Numbered from the stretch's first letter, positions 8,002 to 16,117 are shown. The stretch: DNA of 39,119 bases from an uncultured Candidatus Saccharibacteria bacterium (GCA_938036915.1 CALHVV010000038.1:1-39119), one strand, 5' to 3'. The notes: generated by a model from the letters alone, not told the origin. Translations and numbers: made by a program.

Positions 8002-8577
8002 ATGAATCATCCATCTCACCCGACGACAATCCTTGCCTTCGTTGGCCTCTCGGGCGCGGGCAAGAGCGAGGCGGTCAACCATGTGGCGCGCCTTGGTATC
8101 CCCAAGGTCTACGCTGGTGGCATCCTCTACGACGAAATGCGCCGCCGCGGCATCGCTATCACCCCGCAATCACAAGCCAAATTTCGCAAAGCCTGGCGCG
8201 AAGAGGCTGGCAAAGATATCATCATCCGCACTGCTGCCGAGCAAATGCAGCGCCTCGCCGCCGCCGGGCAGCGCCACATCCTCTTTGACGGCCTTTACTC
8301 CTGGACGGAGTACAAATACCTCACCCACCACTTCCCGGGTGAGCTCGTTGTGGCGGCCATCGTCGCGCCCAAACAGCTCCGCCACCGCCGCCTCGCCCAG
8401 CGGCCCGAGCGGCCCTTTACTACGCAGGAAGCAATCGCCCGCGACTGGTCGGAAATTGAGGATATTGAGAAGGGTGGCCCCATCGCCATTGCCGACCACT
8501 TCATCTCCAACAGCCACAATCTCACCGAGCTCCACCAGCAGGTCGACGCCCTCTGCCGCGAGATTGGTTGGATGTAA
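8002..8577 (+). CDS. P-loop nucleotide/dephospho-CoA kinase-like protein
   Basis: This 191-aa protein has a Walker A motif near the N-terminus (GLSGAGKSEAV, about residues 15-25). The pattern of DGLYSWTEY in the middle and later Arg-rich lid residues (RHRRLAQRPERP) resembles small nucleotide kinases and the dephospho-CoA kinase group. These transfer the ATP gamma-phosphate to a small substrate in the cytoplasm. The exact substrate cannot be assigned. The start is fixed by the TATACT-N6-ATG arrangement. The gene is divergent from the two-module WhiB gene, sharing a 66-bp intergenic region, and ends just before a GC-rich hairpin. Confidence 0.7.
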   Translation: MNHPSHPTTILAFVGLSGAGKSEAVNHVARLGIPKVYAGGILYDEMRRRGIAITPQSQAKFRKAWREEAGKDIIIRTAAEQMQRLAAAGQRHILFDGLYSWTEYKYLTHHFPGELVVAAIVAPKQLRHRRLAQRPERPFTTQEAIARDWSEIEDIEKGGPIAIADHFISNSHNLTELHQQVDALCREIGWM

Positions 8578-8578
8578 A

Positions 8579-8595
8579 ATACCCCGGTGGGGTAT
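8579..8595 (+). terminator. Hairpin after the kinase gene, possible terminator
   Basis: ATACCCC and GGGGTAT form a 7-bp stem with a 3-nt loop immediately after the stop codon. The plus strand lacks a good U-run; a TTTT follows on the minus strand. Confidence 0.4.
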
Positions 8596-8611
8596 ATAAA
8601 TCATCAGTAGA

Positions 8612-8640
8612 TTGACACAATGCCCTTCCCCTGCTATAAT
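8612..8640 (+). promoter_or_regulatory. Perfect-consensus sigma70 promoter of the Pro/Gln-rich membrane protein
   Basis: TTGACA (8612-8617), a 17-bp spacer and TATAAT (8635-8640) match the sigma70 consensus at every position. The predicted start is near 8647, giving a leader of about 59 nt. That leader contains a TTGTGC/GCACAA hairpin and ends in GAGGAATAT before the ATG. Confidence 0.85.
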
Positions 8641-8705
8641 TCTCCCACAGATTATTTGTGCGTTACATATATGCACAATACGATAACAATCAATACGAGG
8701 AATAT

Positions 8706-9164
8706 ATGAACAACCAACCAACACCCCAGCAACCTGCTGCACCAGCACCGCAGCCGCAGCCAGCCGTGCAGCCACAACCGGTGGCCCAGCCGCAACCACA
8801 ACCACAGCAGACATACCAATACCAACAACCCTACCAGCAGCCAGTTGCGCCAGTGCCACAGCCAGCTGTTCAGCCACAGCCAACACCATATGCCTATCCC
8901 GTTCGTTATGATAACCCTGGTGAGACACTGGGTGTCATTGGATGCGTCTTGAGCTTCTTTGGTATCTCTATCGGTGGTATTCTCCTTGGCATTATTTCGC
9001 GCAATAAGTCTAAGGAAGCCGGTATGTCTACAACGTGGGGTAACGTTAGTCTGGGCTGGGGCATCTTTGGGTCAGTCTGCTGGTGTCTTATCTGGCTTTT
9101 CTGGATACTTGTGTTTGTTGGTGTATTGTCCAAGCCATCTTGGTGGTACTATTATTACTACTAA
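8706..9164 (+). CDS. Small Pro/Gln-rich membrane protein, two helices
   Basis: This 152-aa protein has residues 1-63 made almost entirely of Pro, Gln, Ala and Tyr in PQPQ- and QPYQQP-like repeats. Two hydrophobic segments follow (about 73-95 and 112-140), and the protein ends in a run of tyrosines (WWYYYYY). The arrangement resembles DUF4190-type membrane proteins with a disordered cytoplasmic N-terminus. Its function is unknown. The start is fixed by GAGG 7 nt upstream. Expression is probably high, because the promoter is a perfect sigma70 consensus. The gene is monocistronic and bounded by a strong terminator. Confidence 0.8.
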   Translation: MNNQPTPQQPAAPAPQPQPAVQPQPVAQPQPQPQQTYQYQQPYQQPVAPVPQPAVQPQPTPYAYPVRYDNPGETLGVIGCVLSFFGISIGGILLGIISRNKSKEAGMSTTWGNVSLGWGIFGSVCWCLIWLFWILVFVGVLSKPSWWYYYYY

Positions 9165-9181
9165 GCCACTTACTTCGATAT

Positions 9182-9212
9182 AAAAATACCCAGCATACTA
9201 CTGGGTATTTTT
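9182..9212 (+). terminator. Rho-independent terminator, bidirectional in form
   Basis: AAAAATACCCAG and CTGGGTATTTTT form a perfect 12-bp inverted repeat with a 7-nt loop, 18 bp after the membrane-protein stop. The A- and T-runs make it symmetrical. Confidence 0.9.
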
Positions 9213-9413
9213 ATGTAAAGTATTTTGAGAGTACCTTCTGCATTTTTAGGGCTTTCGTATTCACCCCTCTACAATCATGATCTCTATTTCTCGGTAGCGA
9301 TAGTAGGAGTGGGTATTCGAGAGGTTTGTGCCCTCACAGCAAAGTAAATAGCCATTATTATACAGAAGCTTCACTAAAAACCATACAGTAACGACTTTTG
9401 CAAGCAATTTATC

Positions 9414-9444
9414 CAAAAAATCGACATACATACTGTATGCCGAT
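9414..9444 (-). terminator. Rho-independent terminator of dnaG-rpoD
   Basis: On the minus strand, ATCGGCATAC pairs with GTATGTCGAT (10 bp with one G-U, 5-nt loop) and is followed by a run of six T (plus-strand A-run 9415-9420). It lies 20 bp beyond the rpoD stop. Confidence 0.88.
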
Positions 9445-9463
9445 TATTCTCGTGCACTACGCC

Positions 9464-10489
9464 CTACTGCTGCAAATACTCATACAACTTCTTGGCGTCC
9501 TTGTGCTTGCGCAGCTTGGCCAGGGCCTTGGCCTCAATCTGGCGGATGCGCTCGCGCGTCACGGCAAACTCCTGCCCAACTTCCTCTAGCGTATGGCTCT
9601 TACCATTCTCCAGGCCAAAGCGCATTTTAATAATCTTCTGCTCGCGATCACTCAAGGTCGAGAGAATATCTTGCACCTGCTCCTTGAGGAGCTGGTTGGA
9701 GGCCGACTCTTCAGGGCTGACCGTATCTTCGTCCTCGATAAAGTCCCCCAGCACCGACTCCTCCGAGTCGTCGCCATCGCGCCCTACACCAGCGTCGAGG
9801 CTGCTAATATCTTGCTTAATCTTCATCACATATTCAACCTTATCCGGCTCCATATCGAGCTCTTTGGCCAGCTCGGTAATGGTTGGCTCGCGGTTGAGGT
9901 CCTGGGTCAGACGGCGCTGGGTGCGCAGCAGCTTGTTGATCGTCTCCACCATGTGGACAGGAATGCGAATAGTGCGCGCTTGGTCGGCAATCGCACGGGT
10001 AATCGCCTGGCGAATCCACCAGGTGGCATAGGTGCTAAACTTAAAGCCCTTGTCTGGGTCAAACTTCTCCACCGCCCGCAACAGCCCAGTGTGCCCTTCT
10101 TGGATAAGATCGAGAAAATCAAGGCCACGACCACTATACCGCTTGGCAATGCTTACCACCAGGCGCATATTAGCCTCGGCCATTTTGTCTTTGGCCCGCT
10201 TATCACCCTGTTTAATCCGGTAGGCTAGGTCTACCTCTTCGTCAGCACTGAGCAGCGGAATCTTGCCGATCTCGCGCAGGTGCAGCCGAACCGAGTCGTC
10301 GCTAATATCATCAAAGTATTGGTTGCTGTTGAGAATCTCCTCTGGCGTATCTTCTTCCTCAAGCGCCGCGAGGTCGGGCTCCATATCGTCGACGGCTAGA
10401 TCCATGATCGGTGGCTGGGCATCGGGCGGTGCTGCCTGAGCTGTGGTTGCTGGTTTTTTTTGCTTGGTATCCTTATCGTCGGTTGCCAC
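9464..10489 (-). CDS. rpoD: Primary RNA polymerase sigma factor (sigma70/RpoD)
   Basis: This 341-aa protein is a housekeeping sigma factor without a full region 1.1; an acidic, Pro/Ala-rich N-terminus of about 60 residues takes its place. Region 1.2 starts near DDSVRLHLREIGKIPLL. Region 2 contains the core-binding and -10-recognition stretch FSTYATWWIRQAITRAIADQ. Region 3 follows RTIRIPVHMVETINKL. Region 4.2, with the helix-turn-helix TLEEVGQEFAVTRERIRQIE, is near the C-terminus. The GTG start is chosen because AAGGAG lies 7 nt upstream. The gene overlaps the 3' end of dnaG by 17 bp, so it is translated from the dnaG message, like the classical macromolecular-synthesis operon but without rpsU. 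The sharp TATACT/TATAAT boxes seen throughout the window fit such a factor. Confidence 0.97.
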   Translation of the reverse strand: MATDDKDTKQKKPATTAQAAPPDAQPPIMDLAVDDMEPDLAALEEEDTPEEILNSNQYFDDISDDSVRLHLREIGKIPLLSADEEVDLAYRIKQGDKRAKDKMAEANMRLVVSIAKRYSGRGLDFLDLIQEGHTGLLRAVEKFDPDKGFKFSTYATWWIRQAITRAIADQARTIRIPVHMVETINKLLRTQRRLTQDLNREPTITELAKELDMEPDKVEYVMKIKQDISSLDAGVGRDGDDSEESVLGDFIEDEDTVSPEESASNQLLKEQVQDILSTLSDREQKIIKMRFGLENGKSHTLEEVGQEFAVTRERIRQIEAKALAKLRKHKDAKKLYEYLQQ

Positions 10490-12221
10490 GCGCTATCTCC
10501 TTGATTAATTGGTTCAGTTGCTCGCGCAAAGCAGCGGCAGCAGTCGTATCGCCGCTCTCTTCTGCTTGGCGCAGGTGGGTGATGAGATCTTGTTTGTGTT
10601 GCTGCTTATGTTCGGTTTCGATCTGCCGCAAAAGCCGGGCGGTCTCGTAGTAGCGATCGGTCTCGCTCCACGCACCATACCGAGCGTCGGCACGTACCCG
10701 CACCATTGTAATATACTCGTCAAAATTTTGCAATGGCGGCGGCGTAGTGGTAAGAGGTTGTCCGTGGTGCGCCGCATAGTACTGAGCCAAGGCCTGGCGC
10801 GCCTCCCCCGCAAAGAGCTGTGAGTCAACTCGCCCAAACAACTCCTGGCTCGGCCCATCGAGCATCGCCAGCGCAAGCACGTCGTCTTGTACGAGGTAGC
10901 GATTGCGTGGCGCGGCCGCTGCCGCCTTGACAGCCTTGCGGATGGGTGCAGCCGGTGCCGTTTGCTGCGCCTTAGCCTGGACAGCCTGCACACTAGAGCC
11001 CACCGTTTGAGCAATTTGCCGCTGGTAGTGCTCGCGCTCGACCGGGTCACCCAAACGATTAACAAGTGCCAGCCCAACTGTCGTAAATTGCCGCTTACCC
11101 GCCGCTGTGGTGAGATCGAGCTGCTGCCGATACTGCGCCAGGAGCCAATCCACTGCTGGCTGAGCCGCCGCTATCGCCTGCTGCCAGGCCGCTACCCCCT
11201 GCTGCTGGATGAGCTCATCGGGGTCTTTCGCTTCCGCCGGCAGCGACACGACCTTTAGCTCTACCCCCGCTTGGGCGGCCAGGCCAATTGCTCGCTCTGT
11301 GGCGGCCCGCCCAGCGTTATCACCATCAAAACTCAGCCGAATATCGCCCGCCAGCCGCTTGAGCGCCCGAATATGCTGCTCCGTCATAGCAGTGCCCGCC
11401 GTCGCCACCACCGCTGCTTCGCCCGCCTGATGGCTGCTGATCACATCCATATTACCCTCGACAATCACCGCGTAGCCCTGGGCCCGAATCGCCTGCTTGG
11501 CCTGCATCAAGCCAAAGACATGCCGACCTTTATCATAGAGCAGTGTCTGGGGCGTATTGAGGTATTTTGGTGCATTAGGCACATCAGCAATCAAGCGCGC
11601 CGTAAAACCAATCACCTGTCCACTCGCATCCATCAACGGCACCATCATCCGCCCGCGAAAGAGGTCACCATCGTAGCGGTTCACCAGCCCCGCCTCACGC
11701 AACTCCGCCAGCGAAAAGCCTTTTTTCTTAAGATACGTTACTAGAGCCTGACCATCACGCGGCGCATAGCCAATCTGAAACTGCTGGACAATCGCCTTGC
11801 TGAGCCGCCGCGTCCGAAACACATACGTCAGTGCATCCTGGCTCCGCACCAAACAATGCTGATAAAAATTCGCCGCTAGTCGATGCGCCTCAAGCAGCCG
11901 CTGCTTGCGCCGCGCCAAATCGCGGTTACCCTTCTGCTCATAGCGCGAAAGATCCACCCCCGCCTTGCGCGCGAGTAACTCCAGCGCCTGGCGAAAATCT
12001 AGCCCCTCTACCTCCATAATAAAGCTAAAGACATCGCCGCCCCGCCCGCTACTAAAATCATGCCAAATATTCTTCTCGGGGCTCACAAAAAAGCTCGGCG
12101 TCCGCTCACTGGTAAAAGGGCTCAGGCCTTTGTAACTCCGCCCCGCCCGCTTGAGCTGCACATATTCGCCCACCACATCCTCTATATTTAAGCGTGCCCG
12201 CACCTCTTCTTTGGCATCCAT
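10473..12221 (-). CDS. dnaG: DNA primase with zinc-ligand-free N-terminal domain
   Basis: This 582-aa protein synthesises RNA primers at the replication fork. The N-terminal CHC2-type domain is recognisable (YKGLSPFTSERTPSF and HDFSSGRGGDVFSFI), but every zinc ligand is replaced: S34, T37, D55 and S58 stand where Cys, His, Cys and Cys are expected. The catalytic core and TOPRIM domain are intact, with VEGNMDVISSHQAG and SFDGDNAGRAATERA. The C-terminal third (about 420-582) is Ala/Gln-rich and helical, in the place of the helicase-binding domain, and is divergent. The start is MDAKEEVRARLN, where homology begins; TATACT lies exactly 6 nt upstream of the ATG and no Shine-Dalgarno is present. 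The gene is first in a two-gene unit with rpoD. Confidence 0.95.
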   Translation of the reverse strand: MDAKEEVRARLNIEDVVGEYVQLKRAGRSYKGLSPFTSERTPSFFVSPEKNIWHDFSSGRGGDVFSFIMEVEGLDFRQALELLARKAGVDLSRYEQKGNRDLARRKQRLLEAHRLAANFYQHCLVRSQDALTYVFRTRRLSKAIVQQFQIGYAPRDGQALVTYLKKKGFSLAELREAGLVNRYDGDLFRGRMMVPLMDASGQVIGFTARLIADVPNAPKYLNTPQTLLYDKGRHVFGLMQAKQAIRAQGYAVIVEGNMDVISSHQAGEAAVVATAGTAMTEQHIRALKRLAGDIRLSFDGDNAGRAATERAIGLAAQAGVELKVVSLPAEAKDPDELIQQQGVAAWQQAIAAAQPAVDWLLAQYRQQLDLTTAAGKRQFTTVGLALVNRLGDPVEREHYQRQIAQTVGSSVQAVQAKAQQTAPAAPIRKAVKAAAAAPRNRYLVQDDVLALAMLDGPSQELFGRVDSQLFAGEARQALAQYYAAHHGQPLTTTPPPLQNFDEYITMVRVRADARYGAWSETDRYYETARLLRQIETEHKQQHKQDLITHLRQAEESGDTTAAAALREQLNQLIKEIARGNRR

Positions 12222-12227
12222 AAGTAT

Positions 12228-12233
12228 AGTATA
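12228..12233 (-). promoter_or_regulatory. -10 box of dnaG-rpoD, leaderless arrangement
   Basis: Minus-strand TATACT is followed by ATACTT and then ATG; the gap is 6 nt. Confidence 0.6.
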
Positions 12234-12433
12234 CCGCATATGGCATAGGCCAATCGAACTGTGTTTGCCCTCCTTTACTATTCATCCCCTCACCGAGCTT
12301 GCTGCATCCACACTATCCTGTTTTTGTCAGCGAGTAATTATATTACGTATGTTTAACAATCAGGAAAAATAACGTGTGGCAATAGAGAAATACGCTTACC
12401 TTTCGCACAAAACATGTGGTATTTTAGTATAGT

Positions 12434-12530
12434 ATATAGGGGTATAGAGTATATAGGATATAGGGGTATATACTATGATTACTTCATCCATCTGACCTCT
12501 GTTAGAGATTATGCTCTTTACCTCTGTTAG
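12434..12530. repeat. Two pairs of short direct repeats upstream of the gene at 12561
   Basis: The 339-base gap between dnaG and the next plus-strand gene is AT-rich. It contains ATATAGGGGTATA twice (12434-12446 and 12458-12470, 24 bp apart) and ACCTCTGTTAG twice (12495-12505 and 12520-12530, 25 bp apart). Both spacings are near two and a half helical turns. The second pair ends 17 bp before the -10 box of the downstream gene, so these may be operator sites. No protein-binding family is recognised. Confidence 0.5.
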
Positions 12531-12547
12531 TGGTTGTGTTTAAATGG

Positions 12548-12553
12548 TATTAT
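12548..12553 (+). promoter_or_regulatory. -10 box of the Pro/Gln-rich membrane protein at 12561
   Basis: TATTAT lies 7 nt before the ATG (an overlapping TATAGT lies 4 nt before it). There is no Shine-Dalgarno, so the message is probably leaderless. Confidence 0.45.
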
Positions 12554-12560
12554 AGTAACT

Positions 12561-13730
12561 ATGAATCCACAGCAACCATACACTCCCCAACCGAATGGTT
12601 CGGCGCCGCAGCCCGAGCAGCAGCCTCCTCAGCCCAATGCGCCGGCTGCTGCTCCGTATACCCCCTACTATGCTACCCAAGCGGCGTCGGGTGCGCAGGA
12701 TTATGGCTATGGCGCATACAATCCAGCGGCGCAGAGCCAACCAACTCAGCCACCCCACCACGAGCAGCAAGCTCCTTCATCGCCACAGCCTCAGGCTACA
12801 CCCTACCAACCGTATCAGCCACCACACAACCAACCAGCCGCCAGCTACAGCACAGGCCAGTCATACCACTACGCACCGCAGCCCGAGCAACAGCCAAGTC
12901 AACCCTCTCAGCAGCTGCCAACGGCAACAGCTTACCCATCCAGCTCACAAGCTGGCGCAGACCAATCACAGAGCTATGCGAGCGCCTACCCAAGCCCTAG
13001 TCAACCCGCCGCGCAGCCCTACCAGCCACAAGCAGGCGGCTACACTGGCCAGGCGTATGCAAACCCACAGCAGCCACTCGGCGCCACTGCCATGGCTGCT
13101 ACCGGCGCAGAAGACCTTGGTGCAGCAAGCGAGCCAGACACCTCCTTCCCGGTAGATTACCTCAACGAAATCGCACCCAAGCAACAACCAGTGCAGATTA
13201 ACCGCTTTGCGGTGTTTGGGCTGATTGGCGGCGTGCTCTTGCTTGCCTTCGCCATTGTCATGATGATGGTCAACAGCCAGCCCAACTACACCAAGCAAGC
13301 CCAGAGCACCCTGGCGCGCATCGAGACGCTGCAGGCGGCCACTAAGGAGCAGCAATCGCGCCTGACGGAGAATGAGCTCTCGAGTATGAACACCACACTC
13401 ACCACCTCGCTTGGTAGCATGGGGACAGAACTCAAGTCATCACTCAAGGATGCGAAGATCAAAACCGAGCTGGCAGGCGATGCCAAAAAGACCGAAAAAG
13501 CCTACTCCGACAAGCTCTCCAAAACGCTCGAAGATGCTTACCTCACCGGCTCACTCGACCGCGTCTATGCACGCGAAATGAGCTACCAGCTGTCCATCCT
13601 CAAGAGTTACCTCCAAAAGCTCAAAACCGCCAGTGGCAACCGCAAAGCCATCGCTGACTACGTCGCCACCAACAGCAAGACACTCGACGCCGCTACCAAG
13701 TCGTTTAGCAACTTTACCTCAACGAAGTAG
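12561..13730 (+). CDS. Membrane protein with Pro/Gln-rich N-terminus and helical external domain
   Basis: This 389-aa protein has a first 190 residues dominated by Pro, Gln, Ala, Ser and Tyr, with repeats such as QPYQPQ and PEQQPSQPS, and is predicted to be disordered. One transmembrane helix follows near residues 210-235 (FAVFGLIGGVLLLAFAIVMMMV). The remaining 150 residues are a charged, Ala/Lys/Thr/Leu-rich helical domain without cysteines, probably outside the membrane. The layout (disordered cytoplasmic tail, helix, helical domain) resembles the smaller protein at 8706 only in its composition. Function is unknown. The MNPQQPYTPQ start is favoured because a -10 box sits just before it. A terminator follows the stop codon. 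Confidence 0.8.
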   Translation: MNPQQPYTPQPNGSAPQPEQQPPQPNAPAAAPYTPYYATQAASGAQDYGYGAYNPAAQSQPTQPPHHEQQAPSSPQPQATPYQPYQPPHNQPAASYSTGQSYHYAPQPEQQPSQPSQQLPTATAYPSSSQAGADQSQSYASAYPSPSQPAAQPYQPQAGGYTGQAYANPQQPLGATAMAATGAEDLGAASEPDTSFPVDYLNEIAPKQQPVQINRFAVFGLIGGVLLLAFAIVMMMVNSQPNYTKQAQSTLARIETLQAATKEQQSRLTENELSSMNTTLTTSLGSMGTELKSSLKDAKIKTELAGDAKKTEKAYSDKLSKTLEDAYLTGSLDRVYAREMSYQLSILKSYLQKLKTASGNRKAIADYVATNSKTLDAATKSFSNFTSTK

Positions 13731-13753
13731 CAACATACGCTGCCCTATCGACA

Positions 13754-13778
13754 AAGCTCGCCTCTCTGGCGGGCTTTT
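13754..13778 (+). terminator. Rho-independent terminator
   Basis: AAGCTCGCC pairs with GGCGGGCTT (9 bp with one U-G, 5-nt loop) and is followed by TTTT. It lies 24 bp after the stop of the gene ending at 13730. Confidence 0.85.
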
Positions 13779-14039
13779 GCTGTATTAGGTATTCTGTTTG
13801 TATATAACTTCACGGAGCAGTTTTTTCTCCGCAGGGCACTGGATGATGCTGGTGTTTTATATGTGCCGATTGTCACGTTTCTCTAGCCGCTCTTCTTTGG
13901 GCTATTATAAATTTAAATACGAGAAGCCCCGCAGCGCTAATTCTCTTCTGTTATTCCATAGGGTGTATTTTAGGTATCAGAAGGTCGAAGTTTGGGAGTA
14001 GCCAGCATTTTATAGTGTTTTATCGAAACGTACTACGTC
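13779..14039. other. Intergenic region, nothing recognised
   Basis: This AT-rich spacer separates the terminator from the convergent MmcQ-like gene. A 67-codon open frame on the plus strand has no ribosome binding site, -10 box or protein-like composition. No repeat or stable hairpin was seen. Confidence 0.5.
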
Positions 14040-14381
14040 CTACTCCGTCACCAGCCGGTAGCTGAGCCGCGCCAGGTCGATCACTTCGTCATCGCTCAGC
14101 TGGCCACTGCAAATAACAGTGATCCAATGCTTTTTATTGAGGTGGTAGCCTGGCTGAACCGACTCATACCGTTCGCGCAGGGTGCGGGCTAGCTGCGGGT
14201 CGCACTTGAGGCTCACCCTTAGTGGCTGCGACCCTTCGGCAATGAGCGCAAACATTTTCTCCTGCTGGCCAGGCACATCCTTGCGCCCTACCTTGTACAC
14301 CGCGATGCCTTCCCCAAAGGGATAGTCGAGCCATGCCCCGGGCAGGCTGAGCAAAAATTCTTCAAGCTGCTTGTGTGTCAT
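14040..14381 (-). CDS. MmcQ/YjbR-family protein
   Basis: This 113-aa protein matches the small YjbR/MmcQ family (CyaY-like fold, often annotated as DNA-binding). Typical elements are an N-terminal LPGAWLDYPFGEGIAVYKV, a central KMFALI and LKCDPQLARTLRERY, and the family hallmark PGYHLNKKHWITV followed by a C-terminal helix ending SYRLV. The biochemical role of the family is poorly known. The gene is 13 bp downstream of corA on the same strand, but TATTAT stands exactly 6 nt before its ATG inside a region without a Shine-Dalgarno. Confidence 0.88.
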   Translation of the reverse strand: MTHKQLEEFLLSLPGAWLDYPFGEGIAVYKVGRKDVPGQQEKMFALIAEGSQPLRVSLKCDPQLARTLRERYESVQPGYHLNKKHWITVICSGQLSDDEVIDLARLSYRLVTE

Positions 14382-14387
14382 AGCACT

Positions 14388-14393
14388 ATAATA
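14388..14393 (-). promoter_or_regulatory. -10 box of the MmcQ-like gene, leaderless arrangement
   Basis: Minus-strand TATTAT is followed by AGTGCT and then ATG (6 nt). It ends exactly at the end of corA. Confidence 0.5.
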
Positions 14394-15257
14394 CTACAAC
14401 CACTTATGCCGCACAAAATACCCCACCATCGCCAGCGGTATGAGGACAATCAGGCCGATCATCAGCCAGAAGGCGACATCACTGCGAAACGGCAACTGCA
14501 CGAAGTTCATCCCGCCCAGGCCCGTCAAAAACGAGACCGGCATAAAGACGGTAGCAACCAAGGTCAGGCGCTTCATCACATCGTTCATACGGTTAGACAC
14601 CACCGAGAGGTACATATCGAGCGCGCTAGTGAGAAGGTCACGCATCGTATCGATGAGCTCGTGGACGCGCCAGGCGTAGTCGTAGCTGTCGCGCACATAC
14701 ACCGCGCATTTTTTATCAAACAAGGCATAGCGGCCGTTACTCAGGCCATTGAGCACATTCATCAAAGGGAGCACCACCTTGCGCAGGTCGGCCAGCTGGC
14801 GCTTGTACACAAAGAGCTGCTGGAGCTGCCGATTATCTGGGGTGCGAATCATCGTATCCTCCAGCTGGTCGGTCACATCGTCGATATGATTGAGCAGCGG
14901 CATAAATTGCTCAATAGAAAACTGCGCAATAGTAGCTAGAATAAGCGATGGCGTCGTGTGACTGGGTCGCAGCGCGGTAATACGCTGAACGAGCTCATCA
15001 TCTAGCTCACCCTGGTGCAGCGTAATAATCTCGGTTTTACTGAGCAAAATAGTAATGGTGTGGTACTTCACATTGTGCCGACTAACGTATGGTATGTCCA
15101 GCGTCAGCAGCAGCCACGCCTCCCCTTCTATCGCCTGTGGCAGCCAGCGATGCTCGCGCACTATACGGGCCTGCAGCTCGGGCAGGTGGAGCTCATTTAT
15201 CAATGCTCGCCGCTGCTCGGCTGTGTCGATCGTGATATCGCGCCACAGCTCGGACAT
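14394..15257 (-). CDS. corA: CorA-family magnesium/divalent cation transporter
   Basis: This 287-aa protein is a pentameric inner-membrane channel of the CorA type. It has a cytoplasmic alpha/beta N-terminal domain, a long stalk helix and two C-terminal membrane helices (about 232-247 and 262-282). The signature GMN, at residues 249-251 at the mouth between the helices, is intact and forms the selectivity ring. The C-terminus is basic (RHKWL), as usual. Its ATG overlaps the stop codon of orn (TAATG), so it is translationally coupled to orn and transcribed from the orn promoter. Confidence 0.95.
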   Translation of the reverse strand: MSELWRDITIDTAEQRRALINELHLPELQARIVREHRWLPQAIEGEAWLLLTLDIPYVSRHNVKYHTITILLSKTEIITLHQGELDDELVQRITALRPSHTTPSLILATIAQFSIEQFMPLLNHIDDVTDQLEDTMIRTPDNRQLQQLFVYKRQLADLRKVVLPLMNVLNGLSNGRYALFDKKCAVYVRDSYDYAWRVHELIDTMRDLLTSALDMYLSVVSNRMNDVMKRLTLVATVFMPVSFLTGLGGMNFVQLPFRSDVAFWLMIGLIVLIPLAMVGYFVRHKWL

Positions 15258-15808
15258 TACAGAGCGACCTTTTGCAAATAATAGCGCAGCTCCATAATGC
15301 TACCGCGGATATCCTCCAGCGCGCGGTGGTCTTCTGGCTTGGCAAATTTCTTGCCGTATTTACCTTCCATCACCACCTTCCAGGCGCTCACATCCAGCAT
15401 GCGGTAGTGCAAACGCTGGGCCAGCTGCGGCCACCAGTGATCGATAAAGCGGCGATCTTGGTGGATGGAATTCCCCGCTAGCAAGATCCGCCCCTCGCCA
15501 GCACACTGCTCATCGCAAAACGCCAGCAGCTCCTGCTCGACCTCTGCCAGCGGCTTACCCTGAGCATTCTGCTCCTCCAGCCCACGCCGCGCCGCCGGGT
15601 GCTGATCCCAAAAGCTGGCGTTGCCGTCGAGGAGGCTCGTGAGCTTAGTCACATCATGGCGCACCACCCCTTCGTACGTTGCAATCTCGGCAAAGGTCCA
15701 GTCCGTCACAATCGCCGCCACTTCTAGTATTTCATCCGTGGTAGGGTCTAGCCCCGTCATCTCTAGGTCGACCCACAAAATCCGTTTTGGTTTGAAGCTT
15801 GGTTTCAT
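15257..15808 (-). CDS. orn: Oligoribonuclease
   Basis: This 183-aa 3'-5' exoribonuclease of the DEDDh family degrades 2-5 nt RNA fragments to mononucleotides in the cytoplasm. The first catalytic block WVDLEMTGLDP (D14, E16), the second block LLAGNSIHQDRRFI and the third HRALEDI (His and Asp) are all present at normal spacing. The length is typical for the family. The start is fixed by TATACT lying 6 nt before the ATG. It is the first gene of an orn-corA pair with a one-base stop/start overlap. Confidence 0.96.
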   Translation of the reverse strand: MKPSFKPKRILWVDLEMTGLDPTTDEILEVAAIVTDWTFAEIATYEGVVRHDVTKLTSLLDGNASFWDQHPAARRGLEEQNAQGKPLAEVEQELLAFCDEQCAGEGRILLAGNSIHQDRRFIDHWWPQLAQRLHYRMLDVSAWKVVMEGKYGKKFAKPEDHRALEDIRGSIMELRYYLQKVAL

Positions 15809-15814
15809 GCTTCT

Positions 15815-15820
15815 AGTATA
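15815..15820 (-). promoter_or_regulatory. -10 box of orn-corA, leaderless arrangement
   Basis: Minus-strand TATACT is followed by AGAAGC and then ATG; the gap is 6 nt. Confidence 0.6.
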
Positions 15821-16060
15821 CTACATGTCCACCGTATAGCGCTCATCCTTAGCTGTTACCGTTATAAGCATAAGCTTTACTGGTATGCAAATTGGTGTAC
15901 TACTTTTTTGTTCAGGTGTTTTTGCTTCCCTTCCCGCCTGCTTATTCTAGGATCTAATTATGAGGTAAATCGTCTCCCCTACCCCTGTTATTTCCGAATG
16001 GTTCACTTTTATGTTCAGGTTGAGTGGGTGTTTGGATGGTGTGCAAATTTATTATTCACC
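15821..16060. other. Intergenic region, nothing firm
   Basis: This is an AT-rich spacer between the orn promoter and the mscL terminator. A GTTCAGGT motif occurs twice (near 15910 and 16012). No gene, stable hairpin or promoter could be supported. Confidence 0.45.
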
Positions 16061-16092
16061 ATAGAAAAACCACACCCTGAGTGGGTGTGGTT
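16061..16092 (-). terminator. Rho-independent terminator of mscL
   Basis: AACCACACCC (16068-16077) and GGGTGTGGTT (16083-16092) form a perfect 10-bp stem with a 5-nt loop. On the minus strand the stem runs into TTTTT. Confidence 0.9.
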
Positions 16093-16117
16093 GATCGCTA
16101 CGCAGGCTCTCGCCTAC

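Noticed and set aside
9300..9413. Possible small RNA between the two terminators
   Set aside because: No promoter-like box and only weak pairing.
12434..12530. Possible CRISPR array
   Set aside because: Only two copies of each of two different short repeats; no cas genes nearby.
13798..14001. 67-codon open frame
   Set aside because: No Shine-Dalgarno, no -10 box at the leaderless distance, and low-complexity hydrophobic-basic composition.
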